A stretch of DNA of 47,487 bases, from NCBI GenBank assembly GCA_012728595.1, contig JAAYEU010000006.1:1-47487 (forward strand). Reading direction: 5' to 3'. Below, piece by piece: positions 38,315 to 46,492 of this stretch. Every line of letters starts with the position of its first letter. Positions within the stretch are counted from its first letter, which is position 1. The position numbers and the translations under genes are program-made. The notes beneath the pieces are model-generated. The model saw only the letters and a list, made by a program, of their open reading frames with translations. It searched no databases and had not been told where the DNA came from. Source of the DNA: Tissierellia bacterium. GTDB lineage: Bacteria; Bacillota; Clostridia; Tissierellales; Tepidimicrobiaceae.

Positions 38315-39301
38315 TTGAAACTACTTTTTTTAACAGATACTCATATTAGAGGAACAACGCCAAAGAATAGGAAAGACAATCTTGTAGAAACGCTAGAAAA
38401 AAAACTTATGGAAATTATAAACATAATCCAAGAATATGATATTGACTATGTCTTACATGGTGGAGACCTATTCGATAGACCTGATATTTCCGTTTCTATA
38501 GTAAGCAATTTTGCAGCCATACTAAATAAATTTAATGTTCCTATTTATATAGTTTCTGGTAATCATGACATTTATGGTCATAATCCTGATACCATTAATA
38601 GGACTATGTTGGGTCTATTAGATGCTTTAAATGTTGTTACAATTGTTAATCGGGATGAGCCCATCTACTTAAGCAAAAACGGTATAAAAGTGCAATTAAC
38701 TGGTCAATCTTATACGTATAATATAGATGATAGAGCAAATTTAGATAATTATATGGTAAGTAATATTCCTAAAGATGTAGATTATGCAATTCATATGGTT
38801 CACGGGATGTTATTAAATAAACCATTTATTAAAGGCATCCCCTATACTTTAATTGATGATATAAAAGAGACTAAAGCCCATATTACATTAGCTGGCCATT
38901 ATCATTCGGGATTTGGAGTAGTAGAAATAGATGGAAGATATTTTGTAAACCCAGGCAGCTTAGTAAGGATTACTAATAGTTTATAAGAAATAGAAAGAAC
39001 TCCTAAGGTAGCTCTTATTAATCTAGATGATACTATTGAAATTAAGCTCCTAGAGTTGAAAATAGCAGAAAAAGGAAACAAAATATTAGACAGACAGGAA
39101 ATCGAAAACCATGTTTTTAAAAGTGAAAGGCTGTTTGAATTTAAACAGTCAATAGATTCGGTAATAGACTTTGAAAAGTTGGAGATAAATGAAATATTGC
39201 TAGAAGTCTCCAATGCTGAAGGGGTATCAGAGGAAGTAAAGGAAGAAGCTTTAAGGAGGATTGCCCATTCTCAGATGAAGAATTTAGGAGATGAAGTGTA
39301 A
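38315..39301 (+). pseudogene. SbcD/Mre11-like metallophosphoesterase, interrupted by an in-frame TAA
   Basis: Calcineurin-like DNA nuclease subunit. From TTG 38315 (AAGGGG site 8 bases upstream; GTG 38306 is an alternative) all metal motifs are present: LTDTHI, GGDLFDRPD, SGNHDIYGH, HMVHG and AGHYHSGFG. After NPGSLVRITNSL a TAA occurs at 38984-38986. The same frame then continues EIERTPKVALINLDD and about 95 more residues to 39301. The stop leaves a 223-residue catalytic core but removes the C-terminal part, which in Mre11/SbcD proteins helps contact the Rad50/SbcC coiled coil. It could be a sequence error, a nonsense mutation, or a product made as two pieces. The next gene is its ATPase partner. 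Confidence 0.82.
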
Positions 39302-39302
39302 T

Positions 39303-40745
39303 ATGAAGTATATTAAAAAAATAATTTTAGAGAACTTCCAATCTCATAAGTACACGGAGATTGAGTTGGATCCCTATCTAAATGTAATAGTAGGTCCATC
39401 AGATCATGGGAAAACAGCTATTATTAGGGGTTTAAGATGGGCCTTGTTTAATGAACCTTCTGGAGATTTTTTTATAAGAGAAGGGGAAAGGGAATGTAGC
39501 GTAACGGTGGTATTTAGTGATAATACGAAGGTCAAAAGATATAGGAGTAAAAGCAAGAACACCTATTATCTTTATAATGCTGAGGGTGAAGAAAAAGTAT
39601 TTGAAGGATTCGGTACCAGGGTGCCTGAGGAAATTATCGAACAAACATCTATGAGGAAAATTACATTGGATGGCAGTCAGTCCAATCTAATCAATATTTC
39701 AGAACAATTAGAAGGACCCTTCTTACTTTCAGAAAAAAATTCGATTAAAGCTAATGCAATAGGTAGATTGGTTGGCGTGCATATTTTAGATGATGCCATA
39801 AAAGGTACTTTAAAGGATATTAGAAACTTAAATCTTAAGAGAAAAAACCATGAAGAAACGAAAGACAGTTTGGAAAAAGAATTAGCGGAATATGATTACT
39901 TAGACTTTTTAGTTTTAACCAAAGATAAATTAAAAAGCATTAGGGAGAAAATTAAAAACACTCAAGAAAAACTTAATAGATTAATCCGGCTATCAAAGGA
40001 ATTAAGGGAGATAGAATATGAAATAGCCTTGTTAGATGAATATTTGAAAAAGTTAGGTAGTATTGATGAAGTAGCAAATATCGAGAGAAGACTAGCAAAA
40101 AACATTAATAGATACAAGCATATCTTTAATAGATTTAATAGATTAGAAGCTATTAAAAAGGATGTGAATCTCGATCAGTCTATAATATATGGCTTAAAGG
40201 ATATAAATAGATGTCAAGATATTGCTCAAATAATAAGAGAAAAATTGATTACAATGACTAAGCTTGAAAGCCTTTATAAGTCGATTAATAAGACTGATGA
40301 AGGAATATTAAATAGCAGAAAAGTCTTAGATGAGCTTAAGGAAATTGAAAGTATTAATAAAAATATTATAGACGCTGAAAACAAATATATTAAGATAGAT
40401 AAATTAATTAAAATTCAAAACAAATTAGATTCCATTAACAAAAGTATTGTTATAGGAAGAGAATATGTAGAAAAATTAATCCATGTAGAAAGCTTAGAAA
40501 CAACTGAGAATTTATTAGTGTCTAAATATAAAGAATTAAGAACATTACTAGACTATAATGAAAGATATAAGCAAATCAGCAGGAGTAAATTAGAGATTGA
40601 AAAAACATTAGTGGAATTGAATGGTAAAATCCATCAATTATTGATGCGTTATAAAGTTTTATTAACGGAATTAAAGGTATGCCCTTTATGCTTTAGCAGT
40701 ATAGATAAATATAAAATAGAAGAAATAATTAAAAACTTCCAATAG
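39303..40745 (+). CDS. Rad50/SbcC-like AAA ATPase, N-terminal half (Walker A plus coiled coil)
   Basis: 480 residues. The N-terminus KKIILENFQSHKYTEIELD is typical of Rad50/SMC heads and is followed by Walker A GPSDHGKTA (residues 31-39) and a Q-loop-like region (QSNLINISEQLEGPFLL). Residues from about 175 to 450 are long charged heptad-like helices, a coiled coil. The C-terminus has a single CPLC (Cys460, Cys463), like half of a zinc hook. No signature motif or Walker B is present; those lie in the separate gene at 41010. The start is ATG 39303, one base after the nuclease frame ends. It probably assembles with the C-half protein (inference). Confidence 0.85.
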   Translation: MKYIKKIILENFQSHKYTEIELDPYLNVIVGPSDHGKTAIIRGLRWALFNEPSGDFFIREGERECSVTVVFSDNTKVKRYRSKSKNTYYLYNAEGEEKVFEGFGTRVPEEIIEQTSMRKITLDGSQSNLINISEQLEGPFLLSEKNSIKANAIGRLVGVHILDDAIKGTLKDIRNLNLKRKNHEETKDSLEKELAEYDYLDFLVLTKDKLKSIREKIKNTQEKLNRLIRLSKELREIEYEIALLDEYLKKLGSIDEVANIERRLAKNINRYKHIFNRFNRLEAIKKDVNLDQSIIYGLKDINRCQDIAQIIREKLITMTKLESLYKSINKTDEGILNSRKVLDELKEIESINKNIIDAENKYIKIDKLIKIQNKLDSINKSIVIGREYVEKLIHVESLETTENLLVSKYKELRTLLDYNERYKQISRSKLEIEKTLVELNGKIHQLLMRYKVLLTELKVCPLCFSSIDKYKIEEIIKNFQ

Positions 40746-40756
40746 GAGGGGAAAAT

Positions 40757-41005
40757 ATGGATTATGAAAAGGAACTTAGTGATTTAAGAAATAATCTTGA
40801 ACGAGCAAAGAGCTTAAAATATAGAGCAGAGGCAAGACTGGAGCAACTCAACAACCAAAGAGAAGAGTTGATTAAAGAATTACGTGAATTGGGTGTAGAG
40901 CCAGAAGACTTGGAGGATGAAATAAAAAAGTTAACCAGGGAAATTGATGAATTGTTTAAGGAAGCAAATCGATTATTACCTAAAGATATTTTAGAAAAGA
41001 AGTGA
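40757..41005 (+). CDS. Small coiled-coil protein between the two ATPase halves
   Basis: 82 residues, almost wholly predicted alpha-helical and charged (ELSDLRNNLERAKSLKYRAE, then ARLEQLNNQREELIKELREL), with a short break at GVEPEDLED. AGGAGGGG precedes the ATG and overlaps the upstream stop codon. It is in a different frame from both neighbouring genes and has its own ribosome site, so it is not a fragment caused by one sequencing error. By position it would fit the ascending coil or an accessory subunit of a split Rad50-like complex (inference). No known family recognised. Confidence 0.75.
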   Translation: MDYEKELSDLRNNLERAKSLKYRAEARLEQLNNQREELIKELRELGVEPEDLEDEIKKLTREIDELFKEANRLLPKDILEKK

Positions 41006-41009
41006 TAAT

Positions 41010-41666
41010 ATGATAAATACTTACGAGGATCTAGACAAATATATCTCTTATATGGAGTCTTTTATAGCTAAAGAAATGGGTAAAAAGGAAAAAATACTTG
41101 AGCAGTTAGAAGAAAAAAAAATAGCAATAGAGGAGATTAATGCCCAAATAGATTTGATTGAAAAAGCCAGTATATTATTACAGAAAACTTCAGAGTTTGC
41201 AAGAAATCAAGCTAAAATTCAAGTAGAATCCTTGGTAACCAATTGCTTACAGTATATTTTCGAGAATAACTTAGAATTTGAAATTGAGATTGAGGAATTA
41301 TATGGTAAACCAAATGCCGAGTTTTATGTAACAACTAAATATGACGATACTTTGATTAAAACAAAGCCTGAATTATCTAGGGGTGGTGGAGTAGTAGATA
41401 TAATTTCATTAGCCCTACGTATAGCCTTTTTGCAAATCCATAAACCTAGGATAGAAGGGCCCTTAATTTTAGATGAGCCAGCTAAACATGTCAGTGAAGA
41501 ATATATATTTAATGTTGCTGACTTTCTAAAACAAACCTCTGAATTGTTTAATAGGCAGATTATAATGGTGACACATAATAACCATCTGGCCTCAATTGGC
41601 ACAAGCGCATATAGGGTCGGAATGAAAGGCACAGAAAGCGTCGTAGAGAAGTTAACATCCGATTAA
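41010..41666 (+). CDS. Rad50/SbcC-like ATPase, C-terminal half (signature motif and Walker B)
   Basis: 218 residues: an N-terminal coiled coil (residues 1 to about 75), then the C-lobe of an ABC/SMC head with an ABC-signature-like SRGGGVVDIISLALR (about 123-137), Walker B with D-loop GPLILDEPAKHVSEEY (about 149-164) and the switch His in IIMVTHNNH (about 183-191). There is no Walker A. It starts 4 bases after the coiled-coil gene (TGATAATG), suggesting tight coupling. It complements the Walker A half encoded at 39303. A strong terminator follows about 75 bases later. Confidence 0.84.
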   Translation: MINTYEDLDKYISYMESFIAKEMGKKEKILEQLEEKKIAIEEINAQIDLIEKASILLQKTSEFARNQAKIQVESLVTNCLQYIFENNLEFEIEIEELYGKPNAEFYVTTKYDDTLIKTKPELSRGGGVVDIISLALRIAFLQIHKPRIEGPLILDEPAKHVSEEYIFNVADFLKQTSELFNRQIIMVTHNNHLASIGTSAYRVGMKGTESVVEKLTSD

Positions 41667-41740
41667 TACACTTGACATATTTAATTAAAAGTAATAAAAT
41701 GAAATCGTACCTAAATATACAAAATTGTATATGAATTTGA

Positions 41741-41778
41741 TATAAGCCGAGGATTTTACTCAGTCGGTTTATATTTTT
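41741..41778 (+). terminator. Terminator after the split ATPase module
   Basis: TATAAGCCGA (41741-41750) pairs with TCGGTTTATA (41764-41773) with one G-T pair, a 13-base loop and five T residues. It closes the module and separates it from rny. Confidence 0.85.
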
Positions 41779-41861
41779 ACCTAATGATTATGTTTATAGT
41801 CATTCTGAAAGAATATGTGGTATGAAACTTGAAAACTAAATAGAATAGGAGGTGCATCGTT

Positions 41862-43394
41862 ATTGGTGCTCTAATAATTAACATCATAATTGCTATTATA
41901 GGGATCATAATTGGTTTTCTAATAAGAAAATCTATTGGTGAAAGAAAAATAGGAAATGCTGAAGAACTGGCTAAAAGAATTATCGAAGATGCTAACAGAG
42001 ATGCAGAAACACGTAAAAAGGAGCTTCTGTTAGAAGCCAAGGAAGAAATTCATAAAATGAGAATAGATTATGATCGCGAAAATAGGGAAAGAAGAGCTGA
42101 AATTCAAAAACAAGAAAGGCGTTTACTCCAAAAAGAAGAATCGCTTGATAGAAAGATGGAGTCTTTGGAAAGAAAGGAAGAAATGCTGGAAAAGAAGGTT
42201 AAGGAATTAAACGAAAAGGAAGTCCTAGTAGAGGAATTGTATACTAAACAAGTTGAGGAATTAGAAAGGCTATCAGGACTTACTTCTGATGAAGCAAAAG
42301 AAATTCTATTTAATGACATTAAGAAGGAAATAGCTCATGAATCTGCCGTTTATATAAAAGAAATGGAAAATAAGGCTAAAGAAGAAGCTGAAAAAAAGGC
42401 AAGGGAAATTATATCATGCGCTATTCAGAGATGTGCTGTTGATCATGTAACCGAGTCTACCGTAACGGTGGTAACTTTACCAAACGACGAAATGAAAGGA
42501 AGGATTATTGGTAGAGAGGGTAGAAATATTAGAACTTTGGAAAATTTAACAGGCATCGATTTGATCATAGACGATACCCCAGAAGCGGTGGTATTATCAG
42601 GTTTTGATCCCATCAGAAGAGAAATAGCAAGAATTGCTTTAGAAAAACTGATAGCAGACGGGAGGATCCATCCAGCAAGAATTGAGGAAATGGTTGAAAG
42701 AGCTAAGAAGGAAGTTGAGAACATTATCAGAGAAGAAGGAGAAAAGGCAGCTTTTGACACCGGCAATCATGGTATACATTCCGAATTGATTAAATTGCTA
42801 GGAAGGTTAAAATTTAGAACGAGTTATGGACAAAATGTATTAAAGCATTCTATCGAGGTATCTCACCTAGCTGGAGTAATGGCTGCAGAATTAGGTGCCA
42901 ATGTAAGAATTGCTAAAAGGGCAGGTTTGCTGCATGATATAGGCAAGGCTGTAGACCATGAAATAGAAGGACCTCATGTTGACATAGGTGTGGACTTAGC
43001 TAGGAAATATAAGGAATCTAAAGAAGTATTACACTGCATTGCTGCACATCATGGCGATATAGAACCAATGACAGTGGAAGCTGTGCTAGTACAAGCTGCA
43101 GATGCTATGTCTGCTGCCAGACCAGGTGCTCGAAGGGAAACACTAGAGGCCTATATAAAGCGATTAGAAAAACTAGAAGAAATAGCAAATTCCTTTGAGG
43201 GAATTGAGAAATCTTATGCAATTCAAGCAGGTCGTGAATTAAGAATAATGGTGAAACCAGAAGATATAGGTGATGATGAAATAAGCTTAACAGCTCGAGA
43301 TATAGTCAAAAAGATTGAATCTGAATTGGATTATCCTGGTCAAATTAAAGTAAACGTTATTAGAGAGACGAGAGCTATAGAATATGCAAAATAA
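41862..43394 (+). CDS. rny: Ribonuclease Y (apparent ATT start)
   Basis: Membrane-bound endoribonuclease that starts mRNA decay in Firmicutes. Read from ATT 41862 the protein has 510 residues, the usual length: an N-terminal transmembrane helix ([20 protein letters not shown]), a long coiled coil, a KH domain ([20 protein letters not shown]) and an HD domain ([15 protein letters not shown]). AGGAGG (41847-41852) lies 9 bases before ATT, and an in-frame TAG at 41841 rules out an earlier start. The first in-frame ATG (42057) would delete the membrane anchor. Either ATT is a rare start codon or ATG was changed by one base. Confidence 0.93.
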   Translation: MGALIINIIIAIIGIIIGFLIRKSIGERKIGNAEELAKRIIEDANRDAETRKKELLLEAKEEIHKMRIDYDRENRERRAEIQKQERRLLQKEESLDRKMESLERKEEMLEKKVKELNEKEVLVEELYTKQVEELERLSGLTSDEAKEILFNDIKKEIAHESAVYIKEMENKAKEEAEKKAREIISCAIQRCAVDHVTESTVTVVTLPNDEMKGRIIGREGRNIRTLENLTGIDLIIDDTPEAVVLSGFDPIRREIARIALEKLIADGRIHPARIEEMVERAKKEVENIIREEGEKAAFDTGNHGIHSELIKLLGRLKFRTSYGQNVLKHSIEVSHLAGVMAAELGANVRIAKRAGLLHDIGKAVDHEIEGPHVDIGVDLARKYKESKEVLHCIAAHHGDIEPMTVEAVLVQAADAMSAARPGARRETLEAYIKRLEKLEEIANSFEGIEKSYAIQAGRELRIMVKPEDIGDDEISLTARDIVKKIESELDYPGQIKVNVIRETRAIEYAK

Positions 43395-43453
43395 ACTAAC
43401 AAAGCCATTAAATTATCTTTTAGCTTAATTTTTACAAAAAATTTTAAAATAAA

Positions 43454-43480
43454 AGAGGATTTTAACTTTATCTGTAGAAT
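43454..43480 (+). promoter_or_regulatory. Candidate sigma-H promoter of spoVS
   Basis: AGAGGATTT (43454-43462) matches RWAGGANNT at all but one defined position, and AGAAT (43476-43480) matches HGAAT, with a 13-base spacer. B. subtilis spoVS is sigma-H dependent, which supports the call. Confidence 0.6.
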
Positions 43481-43534
43481 AATTAATATAGACTCATAAT
43501 ATATTAATAATATTATATAGAGGGGGATGTTTTA

Positions 43535-43795
43535 ATGGATGTATTAAAAGTATCAGCAAAATCAAGTCCAAATTCTGTAGCAGGAGCTCTTGCTGGAGTT
43601 TTAAGGGAAAAAGGAAATGCTGAAATTCAAGCTATTGGCGCAGGTGCACTTAATCAGGCTGTTAAAGCTGTAGCAATTGCAAGAGGATTTGTTGCACCTA
43701 GTGGAATTGACCTAATCTGTATACCCGCTTTTACAGATATTGAAATTGACGGAGAAGAAAGAACTGCGATTAAATTAATTGTTGAACCCAGATAA
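43535..43795 (+). CDS. spoVS: Stage V sporulation protein S
   Basis: 86-residue SpoVS (Alba-like fold), a small regulator or nucleic-acid-binding protein needed for normal sporulation in B. subtilis. The sequence is nearly invariant across the family: LKVSAKSSPNSVAGALAGVL, then IQAIGAGALNQAVKAVAIAR and IPAFTDIEIDGEERTAIKL. The ATG follows AGAGGGGG. It lies after rny, as in Bacillus, but ymdB, normally between them, is missing. Its presence supports a spore-forming host or ancestry. Confidence 0.97.
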   Translation: MDVLKVSAKSSPNSVAGALAGVLREKGNAEIQAIGAGALNQAVKAVAIARGFVAPSGIDLICIPAFTDIEIDGEERTAIKLIVEPR

Positions 43796-43813
43796 AGGTA
43801 AAGAGAACTAAAT

Positions 43814-43846
43814 AAAAAAACCTACTAATTTTTAGTAGGTTTTTTA
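43814..43846 (+). terminator. Terminator after spoVS
   Basis: CCTACTA (43821-43827) pairs with TAGTAGG (43833-43839), with flanking A-run and T-run extending the stem; followed by a long T-tract. Confidence 0.9.
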
Positions 43847-43940
43847 TTTTTATCTTTCACTCCAAAATATGGTTGAATATTCTTGATAGATAGACAATTA
43901 TTCGTATATAATATAGTTAATAAATTAGAGGAGAATGGCT

Positions 43941-44756
43941 ATGATATTTGACTTACATGTACATACCTATCATTCAGACGGTCTACTTTCACCTGAAAAA
44001 GTAGTGGAAATGGCTATTAGAAAAGGGGTAAATGGTATAGCAATAACCGACCATGATACAGTATTAGGGATTGAAGCTGCGATTAAACATAGTAAGAAGC
44101 TTGGTAACTTAGTAGTGGTGCCAGGTATTGAATTGGGATGCATCTATAATCATGAAGAAGTGCATATCTTAGGATATTTTATCGATTACAAATCAAAGGA
44201 AATAATCGATATTACTGAAGATTTAAGAAGAAACAGGGTATTAAGAGGCATTAAAATGATTGAGAGAATAAATGACTTAGGTATGGAGTTAACTTTAGAA
44301 GAAGTTCAACAACTTTCTAGAGAGGATTATATAGGTAGACCACATATAGCTGAAGCATTGGTAAAGCGCAACTATGTAACAAGTATAGAAGAGGCTTTCG
44401 AAAAATTATTAAATAGGGGTAAACCAGCTTATATAGAGAGGAAGACTCTATCTATAAATGAAAGTATTCATTTAATCCATAGCTTAAATGGAGTAGCTGT
44501 ATTAGCTCATCCAGGCCTTTTAAACAATCAGGAAACCATATATGACTGCATAAAAAAAGGTATTGATGGCTTGGAAGTAATCCACTCCAAACATTCCAAA
44601 AAAGATGTAGATCAGCTGTTGAAAATAGCAGAAGAATACAAATTGATAGTAACTGGAGGATCCGACTGTCACGGGCGTATAGTTGATGGAGATTATCTTT
44701 TAGGAAAATACTATGTAAATATAAACCATATTCCTATTATGAAAGGGAGGATTTAA
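43941..44756 (+). CDS. PHP-domain phosphoesterase
   Basis: 271-residue stand-alone PHP protein of the YciV/RNase AM-like group, which hydrolyses nucleoside 3',5'-bisphosphates or short RNA 5' ends in characterised members. Metal-binding motifs: FDLHVHTYHSDG, ITDHDT, PGIELG, VHILGYF, AHPGL and GGSDCHG. The start is ATG 43941, 7 bases after AGAGGAGA; ATG 43935 lies too close to that site. The next gene, a PadR regulator, begins immediately after its stop codon, so the two are probably one transcript. Confidence 0.88.
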   Translation: MIFDLHVHTYHSDGLLSPEKVVEMAIRKGVNGIAITDHDTVLGIEAAIKHSKKLGNLVVVPGIELGCIYNHEEVHILGYFIDYKSKEIIDITEDLRRNRVLRGIKMIERINDLGMELTLEEVQQLSREDYIGRPHIAEALVKRNYVTSIEEAFEKLLNRGKPAYIERKTLSINESIHLIHSLNGVAVLAHPGLLNNQETIYDCIKKGIDGLEVIHSKHSKKDVDQLLKIAEEYKLIVTGGSDCHGRIVDGDYLLGKYYVNINHIPIMKGRI

Positions 44757-45140
44757 TTGACACATTATAAAAAGGAAAGAAATAGGCAATTTCCTTCAAT
44801 TATAAGCACCACATCATTTGTAAAATTGTATATATTGCATCTGTTGAAAGAAAGAAGCTATTATGGCAATGAAATTATAGAGGAAATAAAGAATAGGTTA
44901 GACGCCAAATGGATACCAAGTCCAGGGATGGTCTACCCCCTCTTAAGGGACTTGGAGAAGAAGGGATATGTAACTGGTTGGTGGGAAGAACCAGACAAAA
45001 GATCTATAAGAAGATATCGTTTGACCGATGCAGGATATGAACATTATAAGGTCATCTTACTCCAATATAAAGCTGGCTTTGAAGATTCTTTACACATTTT
45101 AAAATGTGTATTGAAGGATATATATGGATTGGACAAATAG
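44757..45140 (+). CDS. PadR-family transcriptional regulator
   Basis: 127-residue winged-helix repressor-like protein. Family features: FVKLYILHLLKERSYYGNEI, then SPGMVYPLLRDLEKKGYVTG and the wing KRSIRRYRLTDAGYEHY. The TTG start abuts the stop codon of the PHP gene, with GGGAGG upstream. PadR proteins usually control neighbouring transporters or stress genes by binding hydrophobic ligands; no target is evident here. The N-terminus has a basic extension of about 20 residues before the winged helix. Confidence 0.88.
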   Translation: MTHYKKERNRQFPSIISTTSFVKLYILHLLKERSYYGNEIIEEIKNRLDAKWIPSPGMVYPLLRDLEKKGYVTGWWEEPDKRSIRRYRLTDAGYEHYKVILLQYKAGFEDSLHILKCVLKDIYGLDK

Positions 45141-45185
45141 TCTATAAACAAAATAATTTATAACCTTAAAAATAGGAGGGATACA

Positions 45186-46379
45186 ATGGGTTTAAACTTA
45201 TCAAAAAAAGCTTTAGCTATTTCACCATCAGTCACCCTTGAAATTACAGCAAAGGCCAAAGCTATGAAGGCCGAAGGGATAGATGTAATTGGTTTTGGTG
45301 CAGGTGAACCAGATTTTGATACGCCAGATAATATTAAAGAAGCTGGCATTAAAGCCATTAATGAAGGACTAACTAGATATACTGCTGCTTCGGGTATAGT
45401 TGAATTAAAGGAAGCAATTTGCAAAAAATTGAGAGTAGACAATAATCTTGAATACTCACCAGACAACATTGTGATTTCCAGTGGTGCAAAACATTCAATA
45501 TTTAATGCATTGATGGCTGTAATAAATCCAGGGGATGAAGTAATTGTTGGCATTCCATATTGGGTAAGCTATCCTGAAATGATAAGACTAGCTGGAGGCG
45601 TACCCGTGTACATAGAAACAAAGGAGGAAAAAGATTTTAAATTTACTACTGAGGATTTAGAGAGGGTTCGAACGGATAAGACCAAGGCGTTAATCTTAAA
45701 TAGTCCAAGTAATCCAACAGGGGCAATTTATGAGAAAGGGGAATTAATCGAAATTGCTAATTGGGCCGTTAAAAATGGTATAATAGTTATTTCTGATGAA
45801 ATATACGAAAAACTAGTTTATGATGGAGAGCATATTAGTATTGCGTCATTAAATTCAGAGATTAAGGACCTAACTATTGTAATAAACGGAATGTCAAAAG
45901 CCTATGCTATGACTGGATGGAGAATAGGCTATGCAGCTGCCAACAATGAAATTGCAAAAGTTATGAGCAATGTACAAAGCCATACTACCTCTAATCCATG
46001 CTCTATTTCCCAATATGCTAGTGTAGAAGGGATACTGGGAGACCAAGATGATGTTCATAAAATGAGGGAGGAATTTAAAAAAAGAAGAGATTTTATGGTA
46101 GATAAAGTTAATTCTATTAAAGGATTAAGCTGTAGAAAACCAAAGGGTGCTTTTTATATCATGGTAAACATTACTGAGATGAAGGGAAAAACCATAGATG
46201 GTATTACAATTAACGACTCCTTGGATATGGCTAAGCTTTTACTAGATAAAGCAAAAGTAGCGGTAATTCCAGGTATTGGCTTTGGTGCTGACGACTATAT
46301 AAGATTGTCTTACGCTACCTCTATGGAAAATATAGAAGAAGGTTTAAATAGAATACAGGAAGTTGTAGAAAATAGCTAA
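45186..46379 (+). CDS. Pyridoxal-phosphate aspartate aminotransferase (class I, Ib type)
   Basis: 397-residue aminotransferase. Typical features of the aspartate/prephenate group: N-terminal SPSVTLEITAKAKAMKAEG, VIGFGAGEPDFDTP, LTRYTAASGIVELKEAI, LNSPSNPTGAIYEKGEL, DEIYEKLVYDG and the PLP-binding Lys in NGMSKAYAMTGWRIGY. AGGAGGG precedes the ATG. Substrate range (aspartate, prephenate or other) cannot be set from sequence by eye. It is followed by a long palindrome that could end transcription. Confidence 0.93.
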   Translation: MGLNLSKKALAISPSVTLEITAKAKAMKAEGIDVIGFGAGEPDFDTPDNIKEAGIKAINEGLTRYTAASGIVELKEAICKKLRVDNNLEYSPDNIVISSGAKHSIFNALMAVINPGDEVIVGIPYWVSYPEMIRLAGGVPVYIETKEEKDFKFTTEDLERVRTDKTKALILNSPSNPTGAIYEKGELIEIANWAVKNGIIVISDEIYEKLVYDGEHISIASLNSEIKDLTIVINGMSKAYAMTGWRIGYAAANNEIAKVMSNVQSHTTSNPCSISQYASVEGILGDQDDVHKMREEFKKRRDFMVDKVNSIKGLSCRKPKGAFYIMVNITEMKGKTIDGITINDSLDMAKLLLDKAKVAVIPGIGFGADDYIRLSYATSMENIEEGLNRIQEVVENS

Positions 46380-46412
46380 TACAAAATTTTATTTTTCTTT
46401 TATCAGGATCCG

Positions 46413-46455
46413 ATAGAAAAGGTTTACATAATAACATTATGTAAACCTTTTCTAT
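46413..46455 (+). repeat. 20-base perfect inverted repeat (possible terminator or operator)
   Basis: Arms 46413-46432 and 46436-46455 are perfectly complementary with a 3-base loop (AAC). The core includes GGTTTACATAAT. No T-run follows directly. It sits between the aminotransferase and the E1-like gene. It may be a terminator-like hairpin, a regulator site or a remnant of a small mobile repeat. Confidence 0.75.
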
Positions 46456-46492
46456 TAATACTATAATTGATTCTAAAATTGGAGATGATAAC

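Noticed and set aside
40740-41012. The gene boundaries in the Rad50-like module as simple frameshift errors of one long gene
   Set aside because: Each junction has a stop codon plus a separate ribosome site and start, and the three frames all differ; two independent precise errors creating good ribosome sites are unlikely.
218-45553. Many minus-strand ORFs of 60-297 codons
   Set aside because: They lie opposite conserved plus-strand genes, lack ribosome sites and give low-complexity Ser/Ile/Phe-rich products typical of AT-rich antisense frames.
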